From: Tupaia tana
Lineage: Eukaryota; Chordata; Mammalia; Scandentia; Tupaiidae
Direction of reading: 5' to 3'
DNA length: 64,000 bases
Assembly (NCBI GenBank): GCA_026018925.1
Contig: JAKSZU010000016.1
Span: 5,252,940 to 5,316,939, forward strand
This document shows positions 46,200-58,932 of this stretch, piece after piece. Each line of letters begins with the position of its first letter. Position 1 is the stretch's first letter. Position numbers and translations under genes: made by a program. Under the pieces are notes generated by a model, which worked only from the letters and a program-made list of their open reading frames with translations, did no database searches and was not told the DNA's origin.

Positions 46200-47099
46200 C
46201 AATAAGGGTGCACTTCCAGCCCTACCCGACTCCTTAACCCTCGGTCCACACACTTTGGACATTCAGGCGCTGATGGCTGGGGCCCTGGTGACTCTGCCTC
46301 ACCCTCGGCTCTCAGATGTTTGTCTTTTATCAGAGGCAAGTGCTTCTATCTAGAAACTCCCTGAGACAAGGCTGGGATCCGTGTGGGTGCAGTAAGCATG
46401 TGCTGACTGGCTGACTCACTTTAGAATAGCTGATCGTGAGGTCTCAGGGTGGGCCAGCAGGGAGGAAGTGTAATGCTGGGCAGAACGGGCTCTTCGGGAT
46501 GTACTACGCTTTAGCTCCTACAGCACTCAAAATAACAACACTGGTTCCGTGAGACTGTGAGTGGTAAGCTGCCTCTGGGAAGCCATCCTGGGGAAGCGGA
46601 ACTAGCTTCTGGGAATCGGGTGAGGGTGGAAAACATCAGGAAGACCTACAGAGTTCAATCTTCATTCCCTTCTTTATGCTCTTCTGTATCGTGTCATTCC
46701 CTTAAAGTGATGGGTTGGAAATAGGGATCCAGACAGGAGTTGGACTGAGAGTTATCAGAGGTAGATCAGCTGCCGAGCCCACCCTCCTCAGATCACAGGC
46801 TTGTACTTTGCAGCTTCATCCTACTGGATCATCTTCACAGCTCGCTGTCCCATGCTGCAGGAAAGGCTCACCCAGTGGCAGCAGAAGGGGCAATGGGCCA
46901 AGCGCCAGGGTCTGCAAAAGCCAATACTTCTGCAGTCATCAAGAAAGCACTGACCAGAGCTTGTTAGGAGGCAAAGACAAGGGTCTCCAGCTGCCCGAGC
47001 ACCAGGAGGGTGCTTCATGAGGAGCTGTCACATGACCTTCTTTGTACTCAGTGCTGTTCTCTTTGCCCCTGGTTCCTGTACGTAGCCCAGTTTCCTTCT
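46200..47099. other. Unassigned sequence
   Basis: GC-richer text with possible very old LINE traces near 46,250-46,430, not strong enough to call. No gene recognised. Confidence 0.4.
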
Positions 47100-47317
47100 T
47101 TTTATTTTCATTTCTGGGTGAGTGTGCTCACCAGAGAGAGACAGAGAGAGGGAGAGGAAAAAAACATTCTCCAATCCCTTCTCCCCCACACCTCCATCCC
47201 ATCAGGATCATATGCACCTTGCCAGGCATGGTTTGTAAGCCACCAGGACCAGAATTCAAACCCCAGTCAGCCATGTGGAATCCAGCTCCCCTGACCACCA
47301 CACCGCCATGCTGGCCC
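47100..47317 (-). mobile_element. tRNA-derived SINE, diverged
   Basis: It has the GAGA block, the atcccttctcccccacacctcc core, and head text accagaattcaaaccccagtcagcc. The flanks tagcccagtttcctt and tagccctgtttctg are the likely duplication. Confidence 0.88.
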
Positions 47318-48172
47318 TTAGCCCTGTTTCTGACTGGCTGGAAATTTCCTTGTGCCAAATTATAGCTCTACAGGCCTTTCGTCTGTTTTTATTAGACACT
47401 AAAGGAACAATATGAAGGCTAAAATATGTATGTAAATGTTAGGGTATTGTGTAAGAATTGTTGTAATTATGAAATACCTTTTTGCCTAGATCTGCAAAGA
47501 CGAAGTCTGTTTAAAAGATAAATTGATCCCCTCCCACCCCCAGCTCATTTCAGTTCAGTCCTTACTAAATCTAGAAGTCTTTGTTATGTTCTTTCCTTGG
47601 TATATAATGAAAAATGTCTCTGGTCCTTTTATGTGTAGAAGAATAAATTGTTTTGCATAATTATAGCTTAAATTTTTTATTGTGGCTAATTTTTTATATA
47701 AATGGTGAAACTGCTATTGTGTGAACTCCATATCTGAAAGTGATCTTCAGCCATGGTTTGGATATTGGTTTGAGCAGCTCTGTCCAGTCGTCATTTCTGC
47801 AGAGATGGGATAAACATTCTGGGCTGGGCATAAGTTGGCCCTATGCCATGTGACTACTGATCCATTGACAGGTGGCTATATTAACTGAGACTCCGAAGTT
47901 TAAATTCCATCTCATTTTAATTAATGATTTTTGAACAGCCACACATGGCCACTGGTCACCATATTAGGTGGGGCAGATTCTGAGGCTGAACAATGGCATA
48001 TGGTCATAGGGATGGAGTGATCCCAGAGCTACAAGGAAGGGCGTCTACTCCAAGACTATCGCCCCACTCACAGCTCATAGTGCTCGAAACCGCTTACTTA
48101 GTGGTAACAAAGCCTGCTATAATTTGATATGTCCCGCAAGTTCATCTGTTGGGTTGTTGCAAGGGGATTAAG
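47318..48172. other. Unassigned AT-rich sequence
   Basis: No repeat or gene recognised. Confidence 0.4.
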
Positions 48173-48186
48173 AGAGTGAAAACTTG

Positions 48187-48560
48187 GGCCAGCCCCACAG
48201 CACAGTGGTTAAGTGCTGTAAATAGAAAACTGTATCCATTGTGCCTAAGGGTTTGAATCCTGGCCCTGGTATTTAAAAAAATATATATATACATACACAT
48301 ATACATATATATATATATGTATATATGTATGTATATATATATGCCAGGAACTTGTGAGTATGCACCCCCCCCAAAATGAAACAAAACACCAAAAATACCC
48401 AAACCTGACAGGATGGCAGAATGGAGAAAAATGGTTTGCATGTGACCACTCCTCACCAGGGGGTGCTTTCTCTCTTTCTCTTTTTTACTCTCTCTCTTTC
48501 TCTCCCTCTCTCTCCCTCTTGTACACATGTCCTCTGGCAATTAAAAAAGTTTTTAGAAAG
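48187..48560 (+). mobile_element. Old tRNA-derived SINE with internal AT microsatellite
   Basis: The head is a classic tRNA-like form (gggccagccccacagcacagtggttaag; B box gggtttgaatcctgg). The 3' half has the usual CT-rich run. Between them a (TA)-rich tract at about 48,279-48,342 has grown. Duplication agagtgaaaacttg / agaatgaaaacttg flanks the whole. Confidence 0.92.
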
Positions 48561-48817
48561 AGAATGAAAACTTGATCCAATTAAGGTATTGAAAGGCGAA
48601 GCTCTGGGAAAGAGATCAGTGATTGGTTAGTGAGGGTGGGACTCCACGACTGAATTCTGGGGGCTGTATAAGGAAAAGAAGTGAGGCAGGCAGAGAAACA
48701 CATGGGCCGTGCTCTTGGCATCCCTGACCATACAGAGAGCCACACTAGGAGGCCGGCCACAGCTTTGGACCGTCCAGTCACCAGAACTGTGGGCCAAGTA
48801 GACATCTATTCTTTTTT

Positions 48818-49063
48818 ATTTTTTGAAGAGGTTTTTTTTTTTTTTTTTTGCTATAGGGTGCATGTTCTCACCAGACAGACAGAGAGAGACAGAGAGACAG
48901 AAAGGAAGAAATCACCCCCCAGGGGGGATGGCCACACCGCAATCCCTTCTCCTCCATTCTCCTCTCTGGATCTTGGGCACGCTCGCACAAGAGTCCGAGA
49001 CACAAACCGCGGTCGACTACATGGGAGTCCAGCGACATAGCCATTACGCCAACTGCTGGTCCC
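48818..49063 (-). mobile_element. tRNA-derived SINE, subfamily B
   Basis: A T17-like tail is embedded next to gctatagggtgca. About 30 bp of the head-proximal part (the acccggtggctta region) is deleted. Flanking tattctttttt / tattctttata is a weak duplication. Confidence 0.93.
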
Positions 49064-49587
49064 ATATTCTTTATAAATTATCCAGTCTCAGGGTTCTCTA
49101 GAAGCTACACAATGGTGGACTAAGTCAAAGTCTAAGTGCAAGTGTCTCTGACTCTTAATTTTTTTGGTACAGGTGGGGTGCTGGTGACTCTAAATAGGGG
49201 AGGACATGGCTTTCCATAAGTCACATGAGGAAATATGTCTCCTTACTGCTGTGACTATCTCTTTAATAAGAGAGGCATTGCTGGCCTCTGAGCACACACA
49301 TGCCAGTTCTTGTTCACAACTGAGCTCAGTCCCTTTCCTGAGAGAGGAGTAAGAGGTGGGAGTCAGAGGACGATGTTTCCAAAATGGACAGTAACAGGAC
49401 GGGAAGCAGCATGTGGAGACGAGAGAAGTCATTAACAATATTGCCCTGTCCCCTCCCAGGCTGACAAGAGACCATGTTAGCGAGGCTGCAAGTCCCAAGA
49501 GGCCTGGTGCAACGCTTCCTTGGTCCAGCCACCTCCAACAGTGGCAACAAATGGGAGTTTTGTAGCTCCTCCTTTGATAAATTCTTT
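49064..49587. other. Unassigned sequence
   Basis: No repeat or gene recognised; short frames only. The 3' edge is the duplicated target of the next two SINEs. Confidence 0.4.
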
Positions 49588-49841
49588 TCTATTTATGTAT
49601 TTATTTTACCTTAGGGCATGTGTGCTGGCTGGAGAGAGACAGAGAGAGGGAAAGTGAGAAATCACCACCCCCTCAGGAGAATGGCCATGCCGCAATCCTT
49701 TCTCCTCCATTCTCCTGGGATTTTAGGCACACATGCCACATGCACCCTGTGTGATTTTCAAGCCCCTGGGTTCAGGACTCAAACTGTGGTTGACCATGTA
49801 AGAGTCCAGCATCTAAACCTCTATGCCACCGGCTGGCCCCC
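49588..49841 (-). mobile_element. tRNA-derived SINE, first of two at one target
   Basis: A diverged copy ending ccggctggccccc. The host word gataaattctt precedes it (49,576) and follows it (49,843). Confidence 0.92.
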
Positions 49842-49853
49842 TGATAAATTCTT

Positions 49854-50116
49854 CTTTTTTTTTTTTTTTGGAGAGGTTTTCACTATACGGCGCGTGCGCT
49901 CGCCAAAAAGACAGAGAGACAGAGACAGAAAGTGAGAAATCACCCCCCAGGGGGGATGGTCACGCCGCAATCCCTTCTCCTCCATTCTCCTCTCGGGATC
50001 TTGGGCACGCACGCACATGAGCCCGGCGTGAGTTTAAGCTACCGGGTCCAGGACTCAAACCGCGGTCGACTACGTGGGAGTCCAGTGACATAGCCATTAC
50101 GCTAACTGCTGGTCCC
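49854..50116 (-). mobile_element. tRNA-derived SINE, subfamily B, second at same target
   Basis: A young, CpG-rich copy ending tgctggtccc. It is followed by a third gataaattctt at 50,117-50,127. It carries GTGACC, otherwise an A-type base, so it mixes the two subfamily patterns. Confidence 0.95.
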
Positions 50117-50127
50117 GATAAATTCTT

Positions 50128-52479
50128 TTTAGGGCAGGCATGGGGTTTTATTTCATTTGGATTCCCTCACAAGACTAGCTCCCAGCAGCCTCTGCAGGAA
50201 ATTTGAGAGTGAAATAGAAGGGTAGCCGAGCTGTTTTTCCACCTCCGCTGGCTCCTTTTCCAGTCGGAACCAGTCGTGTCTCTGCTCCTCTCTGCCTGTG
50301 GAGAAATCACTTGGTAGACCTGGAAGGTGGGACGGTGACTCTCCCACTACCCTTTCTTTGAGGGTTTGAGGCAGTGAGAAAAGGACAGTAGCCGAGAGGT
50401 ATTTTAAATGCCTCAGCTGCCAACTTCTTTGAGGACCACACAAAAGAATGCTAAAGTTGAAAGGTGCCCGGGCTCTTACAAATGATTTATGAATTCCATT
50501 AGCTAGAACTCATTTTACCTTATCTTTGGCAGCTGGCTTGAAAAAAAGGTGAAGAATAACTTGAAAATTTCTGGACTTCACAGACGGAGTTGGCATTTTT
50601 TCCCCTCGTTTATTTATTGGTAGTTAATAGGTAAATGTTGCATGCGGTGCTTTTTCTATACAACTCTCTTCTCTTGCCCGGCTCACCACTTCTTTCCCAC
50701 TTCCCTCCCCCGCCATTACTCAGGGGGTAACATTATTTTCTTTGAAAATGAAAGGCCATGATTCTTCAAATTATTAATCCTGCTTAGCTCTGCAGCCCAG
50801 GGAACTTTAGAGAAAATCATTTCAGATGATATATTCACTGTGGAGGTTTAGAAAGAACTGACCATTCAAGAAAAGAAGGCTTAGAGTTAAGAGTTGACAT
50901 CTTAATAATATTCTTTATTGGTTTGAGCACAGAAAATTTTATTGGCCAAGGTAAAAATCTATAACATGAATACCGTCATATTTTCCTTGTACACTGGTAT
51001 AATGAAATAGTTCTAGAAGCATTCTCAGCTCTTTCAAGTGAGGATGCCATATAAATACAAGTTGGTAATATTCTCCGAGTTCCCCTCTCCTTTTCAGCCA
51101 CTGACAGTTTCTTGGACTAGGACTCACACTTATCTCCAAACTCTCAAGAAAGGAGAAAGAGAGGAAAAAAAAAAAATCAAATGCTTTGAGAAATGTCCGT
51201 TGTCTATAACTTTGCTTCAACATGCTTCTAGTTTCAGGAGGAGAAACAAAATAGAACAAAAAGTCCCTGTTTACAGAGGCAGATGAGGGGAGTGTACCTA
51301 GTGGACGGTCCCAACTTTGAGACAGCCACGTGACAGGCCACTTCTGTCAGCATGGTGTTCGGATCCTTGGATCCAGAAATTTCACTGCTTTAGAAGAACG
51401 CCATAGGTTCATTTTGATTGCTTCACTTCCTGAGCAGAGCTGTATTTTGGTCCTTTGAAAAATTGTCTTGGGTTTTGTGAGTGGTCTCTACACTTCGTGA
51501 ATGGCGTTGGGCTCTGTAATCAGCCCACATCGTGCTATGCCTGCTCTGTGAAGTTAATTGTAGATGGCAGGAATCGTTTCCATTTTACTAAGCATTTGAG
51601 AGCACCTGCTTCATTGGGTCTTTTATTTGGATCTGAATTTTGCCGCACTCGGTATTTGCTGTAAAGTGGAGCTGATGAATATGTGTTTATATTTTCTCCT
51701 CTCCTCCACTCTCATTCATTAATTAATGCTGATTGAGTGGGTGTTAAGTGAGCAGCACTCCGCTTGTTGCTTTAGGGACCAACCTGCTGCAGACCCCTCC
51801 CCACCCCACTCTGCATCACTGGCTTTAAGTCACTTCTGTCTCGAAGTCCTCTGACTTAAGGCTGGCCTTGGTGCCCAGTTGTCTCCTCAAATGAAACATA
51901 TCCAAAACAGGTCCCTGAGGGTAAACTCCATACACTGCGCTCTCCGCCACCCCTCTTCGTCCATTCCTCTGAGATCTGGCCGCCGGCCCCCTGGACCTCG
52001 GGAGCCCCTCACCATCCCTTATCTCATGGTCTGGCCAGTGGCTGGGGCTATGCTGGAGGTATGCCTCCCAACTCTCCCACGGTTAACATCACAAGACTAG
52101 AGGCACCAACCCCAGAGTTACTCTGCTGCTTCTACGATTGACAAGCCGATCTGGTATCAAACCCCCTAAGCAATGTGTGTTTTTACTTGACTTGTGTGTG
52201 CCTTGTGCTTGGCGTGTAAGAGCTGAGCCCGTACTCACGGACGGCTTGGCCCTTTCTCCACCTGCCCTTTCTCCCTAGTAAGTAAATCATGTCTCTCTCT
52301 GCTGGACCTCCAAGCATGCTCTTTGGAACTGTAAACATCGTGAGCAGGCATCTCCAAACCTACGGGCCCTCCCAAACAGTCCCTTTTGCCATGGTTGATA
52401 CCATAGCCATCTTGGTGGCTTTGGCTTAGAACGTCGGCGTGACGTCGTAGTCCCTCTGTCACCTCTCAGATCCAGGTCT
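50128..52479. other. Unassigned sequence, about 2.35 kb
   Basis: No recognised gene. An A11 run lies at 51,166-51,176. Text from about 51,870 onward is GC-richer and might be old L2 upstream sequence, but the match is too weak to call. Confidence 0.4.
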
Positions 52480-52990
52480 TTGATCTGTCCTTTGTGCTGT
52501 TTCTCCATTTTGTCCGACTTGCAGCCTCACTGTCCCCTGTGGCTCGGACATCATTTCACCTGAGGGTTACAGCACCAGCCTCTGAGCTGCCCTGCTTCCT
52601 CTCCTTTCTGTCTCCAGTTCTGCCTACAAGCTAAGACGCTGCTCTGCTCATGGCAGTCTCCTGCTCGGGAGCCTTGGGCGGCTCCCCTTTGTCTGCAGCA
52701 CCGTCTCCACCCCCTGGGGACAGAAGTCAGAGCCTGCCACAGCAGGCCCCTGCAGACCGCTTTTCCAGCCTCCCTCCCACCTGCCTTTCTTACCAGTGTC
52801 CACTTTTGCCCCGCCTTTGCCGATACCTTTCCCTCCATCCACACGCTCTCTCGGGCGGCTCCCTACGTGCTGGGCCATGTGCCCCCTCATCCTGGTCTTG
52901 CTCCCGTGCTGCCCTCTTCATAAAGCGCTTCCAAACTGTCCTTGGTGACCTTTGCCCTCTGGGTTCCTATACCACCTAATAGCGACTAAA
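52480..52990 (+). mobile_element. L2-like LINE fragment, GC-rich
   Basis: C-rich text with tgccctgcttcctctcctttctgtctcc, gctgggccatgtgccccctcatcc and aaactgtccttggtgacctttgccctctggg fits the L2 3' region pattern. No intact frame. Medium-low certainty. Confidence 0.45.
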
Positions 52991-53095
52991 TTAAATTTAC
53001 TTGAACCAAAACATCAGATTTGGCCAAGACCTTAGGACACTGCATTGTTTCCAAATCTCACTTGGCAGGCCGCTGTGAACTGCAAGGTCTATTGG

Positions 53096-53320
53096 CAGGC
53101 AAGTGTGTGAGAGTGCGAGTCTTCCTGGGCTCCCCCGCCTGCCAGGGCCGCGGCTCCACGTGGTGATGAACCATCCCACGTGGCGGCGCACTGGCGGCAG
53201 CCTTGGGAAGCCCTCAGGAGGTGTCCACGCTCTGCTTGCTCCCGGGGGAGCCCGGCCGTGCTCTGAGCAGTCTGAGGTGGGGGCCAGGCAGATCAGAGGC
53301 AGCCCGATGGGAGGAAGTCC
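53096..53320. other. Small CpG-dense patch
   Basis: About 14 CpG sites by eye in about 200 bp, with gccgcggctcc, cacgtggcggcgcac and gagcccggccgtgc. No SINE underlies it. It is too short to be called a classic CpG island and no start site is visible. Confidence 0.55.
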
Positions 53321-56300
53321 TGCTTTCAGGTCCTACAGCAGAAGTTAGAGGGGTGGCTGGGCAAGGACGACCCTCCCCACCCCATACCTCAAGGGAGTTC
53401 TCAGTGGGTTGCCCAGTTTACAGAAACAAGCGCCCCCTCTTACCAGGGTGACTCAGATGTTCCTCTTTAGGTTCATGTAAGCCCCATGCAGGGGCTTAGA
53501 GATCATGCCTGGGGATAAAAGAGACTCTTGGTGCTTTAAGGAGGGATCGATTTGACTTGTACTTGTCTTTTTATTAGTTAACAATGAGGAACAAGATAAA
53601 ATACATCTCCTAGTGAGTCTGACTTTAGTGCGCTTGAGCAGGGCCCAAGTAATCAGAGAGAGGGGCTTCTGCAAGGGATGAACCAGACAGAGCGCCTGGG
53701 CGAGAGAAATACCCCTAGAAATATGGATTTAATTTTGTCATTCATAGGTTACAGTAAATGCTTAAAGTATGCTTTTGTTTATGAGTACTAACTTCAATTA
53801 AGTTAACTTACCAAAGAAAGTCACAGGTGGTGGACTTTTGAAAGAGCTGTTATGAATTGCTTATGGATTATTTATTTCCACAAAATTGTTATTTCAGTTT
53901 CTATCAGGGCTCTTCAAATTAAAAATGGACTTTAGTAGCTACTACCGATATGAAAAATATGTTTATCCTCTGTTTGTCAAGTTCGAAAGATTCTCTTCCT
54001 CGGCCTTTTTGCATCCCGTGTGCAACTAACTTTGCTGCAGACATTTCTTGCCACTTTCAAAGTTTGGAGCTAAAGAAAACTTTTTAAAAGATGGAAGATT
54101 TTTGGTGAAGCAATCATGTACTTTGTACGTTTCTGAGTGTAATAGGGTTAAGTTCTCTTAAAAATAAAAAAGAAAAAGGAAAGAGCATTTGGGCACTTGA
54201 AACCTCATCAACCGCATTTGATCTCAGGAATTATCGAGGCTTATCTTGAATAGGAAAATGCCAGAGACTCAAGTGCTGTACGGCTCAGAGAGCATTTCCA
54301 CTCATCGGGAGGCTGATTAAGCTTATTATTTGCTGTCCAAAAGGCCTCAGGTGCTTATTGACCTGAACCAAACCTGAAAACAGTCAAAGGAGAAAAGGAA
54401 TGTGCTCCCCTTAGAAAGGCCCAAGGAAAGCAGGTCAACACTGTAGAGGTAGACGCTTCTCCTCGGTGCAAGTCGGGGAGCTGAGTTTTTCTACCAAGAG
54501 TATGTGGCTTGGGAAGTCTCGTCTCCCATCATCCCTTGTGGCCAGTGATAGCCAACACTGCATTTATAGAAGCTCAGTCATGTTTCCACACCTGGTTAAG
54601 TGTCCCTGTTTCTTTGCATCCAAAGACGAAGTGAGTTTTATACGTATCTTTTCCGTCAAATATTTGAGCTCTCAGGAGGACTATCAGCAGTCTGTTCTAG
54701 AATTGCTCAGCTTCGAAGCTCAGGTTTATTCAGTACCCACGAAGGATCCTGACGTTTGCCAAGAAAAACAGCACAGCAGCTGCATTTTTTCCTGGTGTTG
54801 TGCAAGCTCTAAAATATTATTTTAAAATCATCACTTAGGGAACGATGGAGAAACTTTGGCCATGTTGGTATTTTTAATTAGGGCCGGTTTGTTAAATGCC
54901 TCCCCCTCTAAACTGTCACTTTTTTGCTCCATTGGCTATGGTTCCTCCCAATTTAGTAAACCTCTCAAATTTTCTTTTCCATAAGCCATTTTAATTTTCC
55001 TACAGAAATATAGGTTAAGATTCTGTGCTTACCAGAAAAAAAAAAAAAAAAAAAAAACAAAAAAAAAACAAAAAAAAAAAAACAACCCACAAAGATGTGG
55101 ATGTTAAAGGAATGCTTTGAAATTCACTTCTATGATAAAATAGGTTGTTATTTTTATTAGTTTATTTACAACCAGTCATTGCTATTGGAAATTATGATCA
55201 ACTCAGTGCTGTGATGGGGCAAGAGAGGCTGTTTTGTTTTTTAAAACATAGGCCGTGTCTCATGTTTTGCATGGAGGCTTGAGAATGATCTGAGGCTGCT
55301 GTAAATTCCCGCCGTTTAGTCCTGCTAATATCTGTTTTGGAGGAGACTGGGTGGGGAAGGTGAGAGAGAGTGGGCGGACATTTTCAAAATATGTCTGTCT
55401 TTACTTGTTTTATGAAGTATCTGATAAATCAAAACATATTTTCTTCCAGAGGGTAAGTTTTCTTATCTCTTTTGTGATTTCAGTGTCTTTCAGCCCAAGA
55501 GAAGCTAGTGGATGACATGTGGAATTTTAGCAGCCGAGATAAACACTCTTCTATTCAACTAAAAAATTTTGAGACACTGGCAAGCTTCCTCATCTTACTG
55601 GGAGGTTTGCTAAGGGACGGTGGGAATGGAGAGTCAAATCAACCAGGGATTTCCAACTTGAGATTTTGCCAGTATTTCTTTTGTATCAGACAACTACAAT
55701 ACAGGAGCGCTTAGCCAACTACAGTATCTAAATTATTCCATTATTGAACCTCAGCCACATACTTGCATGATTCACTGTGTATTTTTCCTACCTTGGTCTT
55801 GTACTATTGTCTCTTTCTCAAAGGAAGTTACCAAACAATTGCCCTCGTACACATGTCACCTCAAGGCTCTTTCATTTTTGTTGTTGTGGAGCTGTGCCTT
55901 TATCTCATTTCCTTACATTTGTTTTCTGCTGCTTCTCAGCAGAGCTGGAATCTCCCACATGAATTAGAGGTTTCAGTTGCATGGCAGTCTTCATTAGGGC
56001 ACTGGCATCCCTGTACAATGTACTCACATTAATAAGCAGGAGATCCCTGAGGTCAAGGGAAGCTTCTAGGAGAGCAAGATCTCACTTGCAAGCAGAATCC
56101 CAGCTCTCGATGGTTATGCAGTTCTTAGAAAGGTGGAAAGAACTGGGGATGGAAATTCAGGCCTGCTGCGAAATTCGAGTTCGTAAAGCTTTGTGGAGGA
56201 ATTGCCAATAATTCATATTCCAGGCAGACGAAGCATCTTGGCCCATCCCATTGAACAAGTTAAGAAGGGTAGAAAGGTCGTCCGTGCTTGTTTCCATTCG

Positions 56301-57494
56301 CGCAGTCCAGGACAGATGTGAGGTCTCTGCTGATCTCCACTTAGCCTTGCTGCTGCACTTACGTTATGACCCAGGGTCATAGAACTCTCCAGATTCTCAT
56401 CTTTCTGGTTTCGATATACCAACCTTTCCTTTACCACTTGTTTGAAAAATGGTTAGAAATTCTCTGAGAAGGAGTTGTCTGTTCTTTTCTTCTTTGTGAT
56501 GTCACCCACACACAGTGCCTTTTCTCGGAGAAGCTCAGGACTGCATGCCACAATTAGAGGACTTAATTTGAAGCTCAGTTATGCCTTGCTGGGTCAGTGA
56601 TCTGTAAGCCGAATTATTGAGACCTGCTGATGACCCGACAAGGAGAAAGCCAACCAGGGCAATTGGAAACAGGAAGAAGTGAGGGAAATGTGGAAATGCT
56701 CAGATGGGTTTGTGTGAGAAGGATGTGCAAGGATCCAAAAGGTCACTAGAAGGTCAAAACATAGTCTGGGGGCCCATTAAAAAGTTACTAGAGGAAAAGA
56801 ACCCAGAAAGTATTGGGAAAGTCACTAAAGCAGGGCAAGTTAGCTGAAAAGGAGGAGAAAGAGTTTTCCGCTGCTGAACTTCTCAGAGCCAGGCTGAGAT
56901 TCACAAAATGTGGATGAATTCTAACTCTTCAGCAGTGCTGCCTTATTTGAACTGTCTTTAGGTCTGTAGTGCCCAGAGGACATGAGCAATAGTAATTATA
57001 ACAGCAATATTTTCTGTTACTAGGTATTAATAACGATAGTAAAATATTTAACATTGAATATTGTGTTGGACTAAGCATACACGCATACTTGCTCCAAAAT
57101 GCTTCAAAGCTGACAGAATATATTTAGAAAGCTTTCAGACCAAAGGACCCAGATGGAGGGAAGGAAGGGACACAGTGAACCTGGGAATATCAGTGAAGTT
57201 CCAGGAGATGTAAAGCCAAGGGAGAATTAGAAACAGACTTCTTTAAAATCTGTCTTCAGAGAGGAATGACAGTGAAAACCGTTTGATTATTTTGCTGACG
57301 CTGGGCCTGGGACAATCTCAAGAAGCAGAAAAGGCACCTGTGAAGTTTGGACTCCCATGGACAGGGCACTGAGAACCTCATCTACACTTCCTTCCACCCA
57401 GACCTATTTCACGTCTTAAATTATGTACAGATATTGATTCGACGTGCAAAATAAGATCATCTAGCACTATACTATGCATTAGGTATTCTTTTTT
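53321..57494. other. Unassigned sequence, about 4.2 kb, largely repeat-free
   Basis: No repeat except an A-rich run at 55,036-55,082. Several stretches (53,820-54,140; 54,180-54,420) have the balanced composition and absence of repeats typical of conserved non-coding DNA. A 119-codon frame at 54,466-54,825 (+) has no recognisable domain. Confidence 0.4.
55036..55082. repeat. A-rich homopolymer tract
   Basis: A21 or more, followed by A runs broken by single C. No SINE body is attached on either side, so it is either an orphan tail or a simple repeat. Confidence 0.9.
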
Positions 57495-57716
57495 AATAAC
57501 TTTTCATGAATTATTGCTTTTAATTCTCACATAATTATTGCATGAGGTAGGCACTTGTTTTCCTCATTGAAAGCTATAAGGTGGATGCCTTATAAAACCT
57601 CAGCCACAGAGAAGTTAAGAAACTTGCCTTACACAGCTAGTGGGTGGCATTGGTAGGATAACGTCCTAGGATGTTTGGCTCCTGGGCTCTGCTATTAGCA
57701 ACTACACTATTCTACT
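57495..57716 (-). mobile_element. MIR SINE, ancient
   Basis: The reverse MIR pattern is clear: attctcacataattattgcatgaggtaggcac, then acagagaagttaagaaacttgcc, then acacagctagtgggtggcattgg, ending in the degraded head. Confidence 0.85.
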
Positions 57717-57913
57717 TTCCAGGCCATTCTTACGCAGTGGTCAGGTAGCTGACACCTGTATGTTTTGGATGACCGAAATTTCCTAAGAGCATGATTCCAA
57801 TGGATGCAATGAAAGTGTTTAATGACAAAGGTTAGAGAACTTGGAAACAGAACTGATGGAAGTCGGGTTTTAAAGCACATAGAAATAAGGCAAGTCAAAA
57901 GTATGGGTCACTC

Positions 57914-58198
57914 GGGAACCAGCAGTTAGCGTAATGGCTATGTTGCTGAACTCCCACGTGGTCGACTGCGGTTCGTGTCCCGGACCCGGTGGCTTACAAC
58001 TCACGCCGGGCACATGTGCGTGCGTGCCCAAGATCCCGAGAGGAGAATGGAGGAGAAGGGATTGCGGCGTGACCATCCCCCCTGGGGGGTGATTTCTCGC
58101 TTTCTGTCTCTATGTCTCTCTCTGTCTGTCTGGCGAGCGCACACGCCCTATAGCAAAAAACCTCTCAAAGAAAAAAAAAAAAAAAGCTAAAAAAAAAA
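57914..58198 (+). mobile_element. tRNA-derived SINE, subfamily A, young
   Basis: A complete copy with all subfamily A markers (GGAACC, TTACAACTC, GTGACC, CTCTATGTC) and a long A tail interrupted by gct. Duplication aaaagtatgggtcact flanks it on both sides. Confidence 0.97.
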
Positions 58199-58214
58199 AA
58201 AAGTATGGGTCACT

Positions 58215-58597
58215 GCAAATTAGCCCACTATCCTTGGGCTGGGAGGTACAGAACCACCTGACAGGCCCCACAGCTCAAATGTAGTGCTTGTTCTCTGTCT
58301 CCAAACCACCCATCAGTGGAGCGGGCGTGGCCTTCTAAGAAAAGCACCAGAAACACACAGTCCATGGTTCTCGAATCTGTTCTGCCAGGAGCATGGAGGG
58401 GAGTAATGTGACTTCTCTGAGAGCAAGACCATGACATTGCCATGGCAATCACGCCACACCTCTCTGGATGATCCTGAAGAATTAGGAATAAAATGAATGT
58501 GAAGGACAGTACCAATTCTATCTTCATTGCCGTTTCCGATGTCACCACACATCGCTCATTTACGTAAGCATGTATGTTATTTTGGGATGATCATTAA
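58215..58597. other. Unassigned sequence
   Basis: No repeat or gene recognised. A 106-codon minus-strand frame has no family motif. Confidence 0.4.
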
Positions 58598-58607
58598 TGA
58601 AGTTGAA

Positions 58608-58922
58608 GTGTGCATGTGTGTGTGTGTGCGTGCATGTGGTGTATTTTTAGCAGGGTCTTGCTAGATCCAGTCTTCCTGTCTCAGCCTCCCAAGTGACTGA
58701 GACCCCGGGTGCTCCCGTCACATCCAGATGCTTCAGACAGGGTCTTGCTCTGTTGCTCACACTGGCTGGGCACTCCCAATCCTTCCGCCTCAGCCTCCGG
58801 AGCCACTGGAACTCCAGGCATGCACCACCTGGTCTAGCTTTCAGGGTGGGCCGGGAATGAAACCCAGGCCTCTCATCTCTGCCAAGCAGCGGCATCTGCT
58901 GTGCTGCCACAGTAGCTAGGGT
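58608..58922 (-). mobile_element. Chimeric tRNA/7SL SINE with CA tail (second copy)
   Basis: The same order as the 17.9 kb copy read on the minus strand: tRNA-like head (gcttggcagagatg; gggtttcattccc), a 7SL-like monomer (ctccggaggctgaggcgga), another 7SL-like monomer (cttgggaggctgagacagga), and a CA-rich tail. Duplication tgaagttgaa lies on each side (58,598 and 58,923). Confidence 0.9.
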
Positions 58923-58932
58923 TGAAGTTGAA

